In this document: piece after piece, positions 32,793 through 33,156 of the stretch | How positions within the stretch are numbered: position 1 is the first letter of the stretch | Layout: every line of letters begins with the position of its first letter | Assembly (NCBI GenBank): GCA_030645455.1 | Contig: JAUSNA010000081.1 | Coordinates: 1 to 33,156 of the forward strand | Reading direction: 5' to 3' | From: Candidatus Levyibacteriota bacterium | Lineage (GTDB): Bacteria; Patescibacteriota; Microgenomatia; Levybacterales; GWA1-39-11 | DNA: 33,156 nucleotides | Notes under the pieces: generated by a model | Database searches by the model: none | The model's input: the letters and a program-made list of their open reading frames with translations, nothing else | Told to the model about the DNA's origin: nothing | Program-made: the position numbers and the translations under genes

Positions 32793-33156
32793 TACTGCTT
32801 ATTAAAGGTATCTCTTTGTACAAAAAACAATAAAACGGCAGAAATAACCGTCACAATTCCTAATAAGATATTGAACCAAAGATATTTTTGAGAAACATAC
32901 CCGTATACCGCAAAGGATAGGGCAAGCGAAACAAGTGAGTAAGTAATAATCGTCATGAATGTTATAAAGCCATCCTTTGTTGTGTACTTATTATGAATTT
33001 TTATAAACCATCCATAAAAAACTATCAAAACAAAAGCAGAAATTACTTTTATGAGAAGCGTAATCCCGTTATTGGTATGCAACAATACATCGAGAAGGAT
33101 GAGCGGTGAAAATGAAATAAAATAAATATCCAAAATCCTTAATTTATTCTTTTTTT
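32792..33156 (-). CDS. Small four-helix membrane protein, 5' end outside the window
   Basis: From a TTG at 33133 the frame gives 113 residues, but it stays open to the window edge and reads KNKLRILDIYFISFSPLILLDVLL, which looks like continuous protein. The true start is therefore probably at or beyond 33156. Four hydrophobic segments are seen (about 8-20, 24-43, 56-76 and 83-105 from the TTG), with short loops and no enzyme motif. The stop overlaps the pseudouridine synthase start by one base, so the two are coupled. Function unknown. Confidence 0.7.
   Translation of the reverse strand, partial: KKNKLRILDIYFISFSPLILLDVLLHTNNGITLLIKVISAFVLIVFYGWFIKIHNKYTTKDGFITFMTIITYSLVSLALSFAVYGYVSQKYLWFNILLGIVTVISAVLLFFVQRDTFNKQ

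Overview
The window reads like a chromosome piece from a small-genome bacterium of the Candidate Phyla Radiation (Patescibacteria), possibly Microgenomates-like. This is inferred from several things. It has a complete type IV pilus machine with many prepilins but no outer-membrane secretin. It is A+T-rich with short intergenic gaps. Several promoters sit so close to start codons that the mRNAs look leaderless. It has a YebC, an unusual GyrA and many lineage-type unknown membrane proteins. The genetic code looks standard: TGA ends several intact genes.

Layout. 1-1022 (+): the 3' tail of a likely rpsP, then khpA and trmD, an RNA/ribosome maturation operon without rimM. 1039-8897 (-): a long pilus operon read leftwards: DNA polymerase III delta'-like gene, prepilin, prepilin peptidase pilD, five further prepilin/minor pilin genes, a PilX-like gene, then pilM-pilN-pilO. 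9003-13179 (+): the divergent pilB-pilT-pilC operon with a good sigma70-type promoter. Together these two operons supply the extension and retraction motors, platform protein, assembly scaffold, processing enzyme and pilins.

13384-18890 (+): gyrB, a small unknown gene, inorganic pyrophosphatase and gyrA. 18940-19505 is a distinctive cassette: two small genes with strong Shine-Dalgarno sequences, about 50% G+C, with strong RNA hairpins at both ends. 19547-22431 (+): folD, a sugar/sorbosone dehydrogenase-like beta-propeller and a surface-anchored CAP-domain protein. 22450-23543 (-): a small membrane-protein/TPR pair. 23641-24285 (+): an unknown gene split by a single in-frame TAG.

24296-26903 is the most unusual part. 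A tyrosine recombinase gene lies beside 1.64 kb without an intact recognised gene. That stretch holds three direct copies of a 13-bp ATTRTGCGACATA motif (two of them within a perfect 15-bp repeat), a perfect 26-bp palindrome, nested 11-bp inverted repeats, a broken gene, a LexA-like helix-turn-helix fragment, a cluster of DnaA-box-like 9-mers and three copies of TAGCCTCAAAA. It may be a degraded integrated element, a dif/terminus region, or an origin. Gene orientation converges here, which fits a terminus better than an origin.

26904-33156 (mostly -): an unknown multi-spanning membrane protein, yebC, a divergent TPR gene (+), a 48-residue membrane peptide, a LytR_C-domain protein, a CPA2-type cation/proton antiporter with a TrkA-N domain, an RluA-family pseudouridine synthase, and a membrane protein that runs off the window. 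Degenerate 7-bp tandem repeats recur in at least six gene-boundary positions across the window. No tRNA, rRNA, CRISPR array or insertion sequence was seen.
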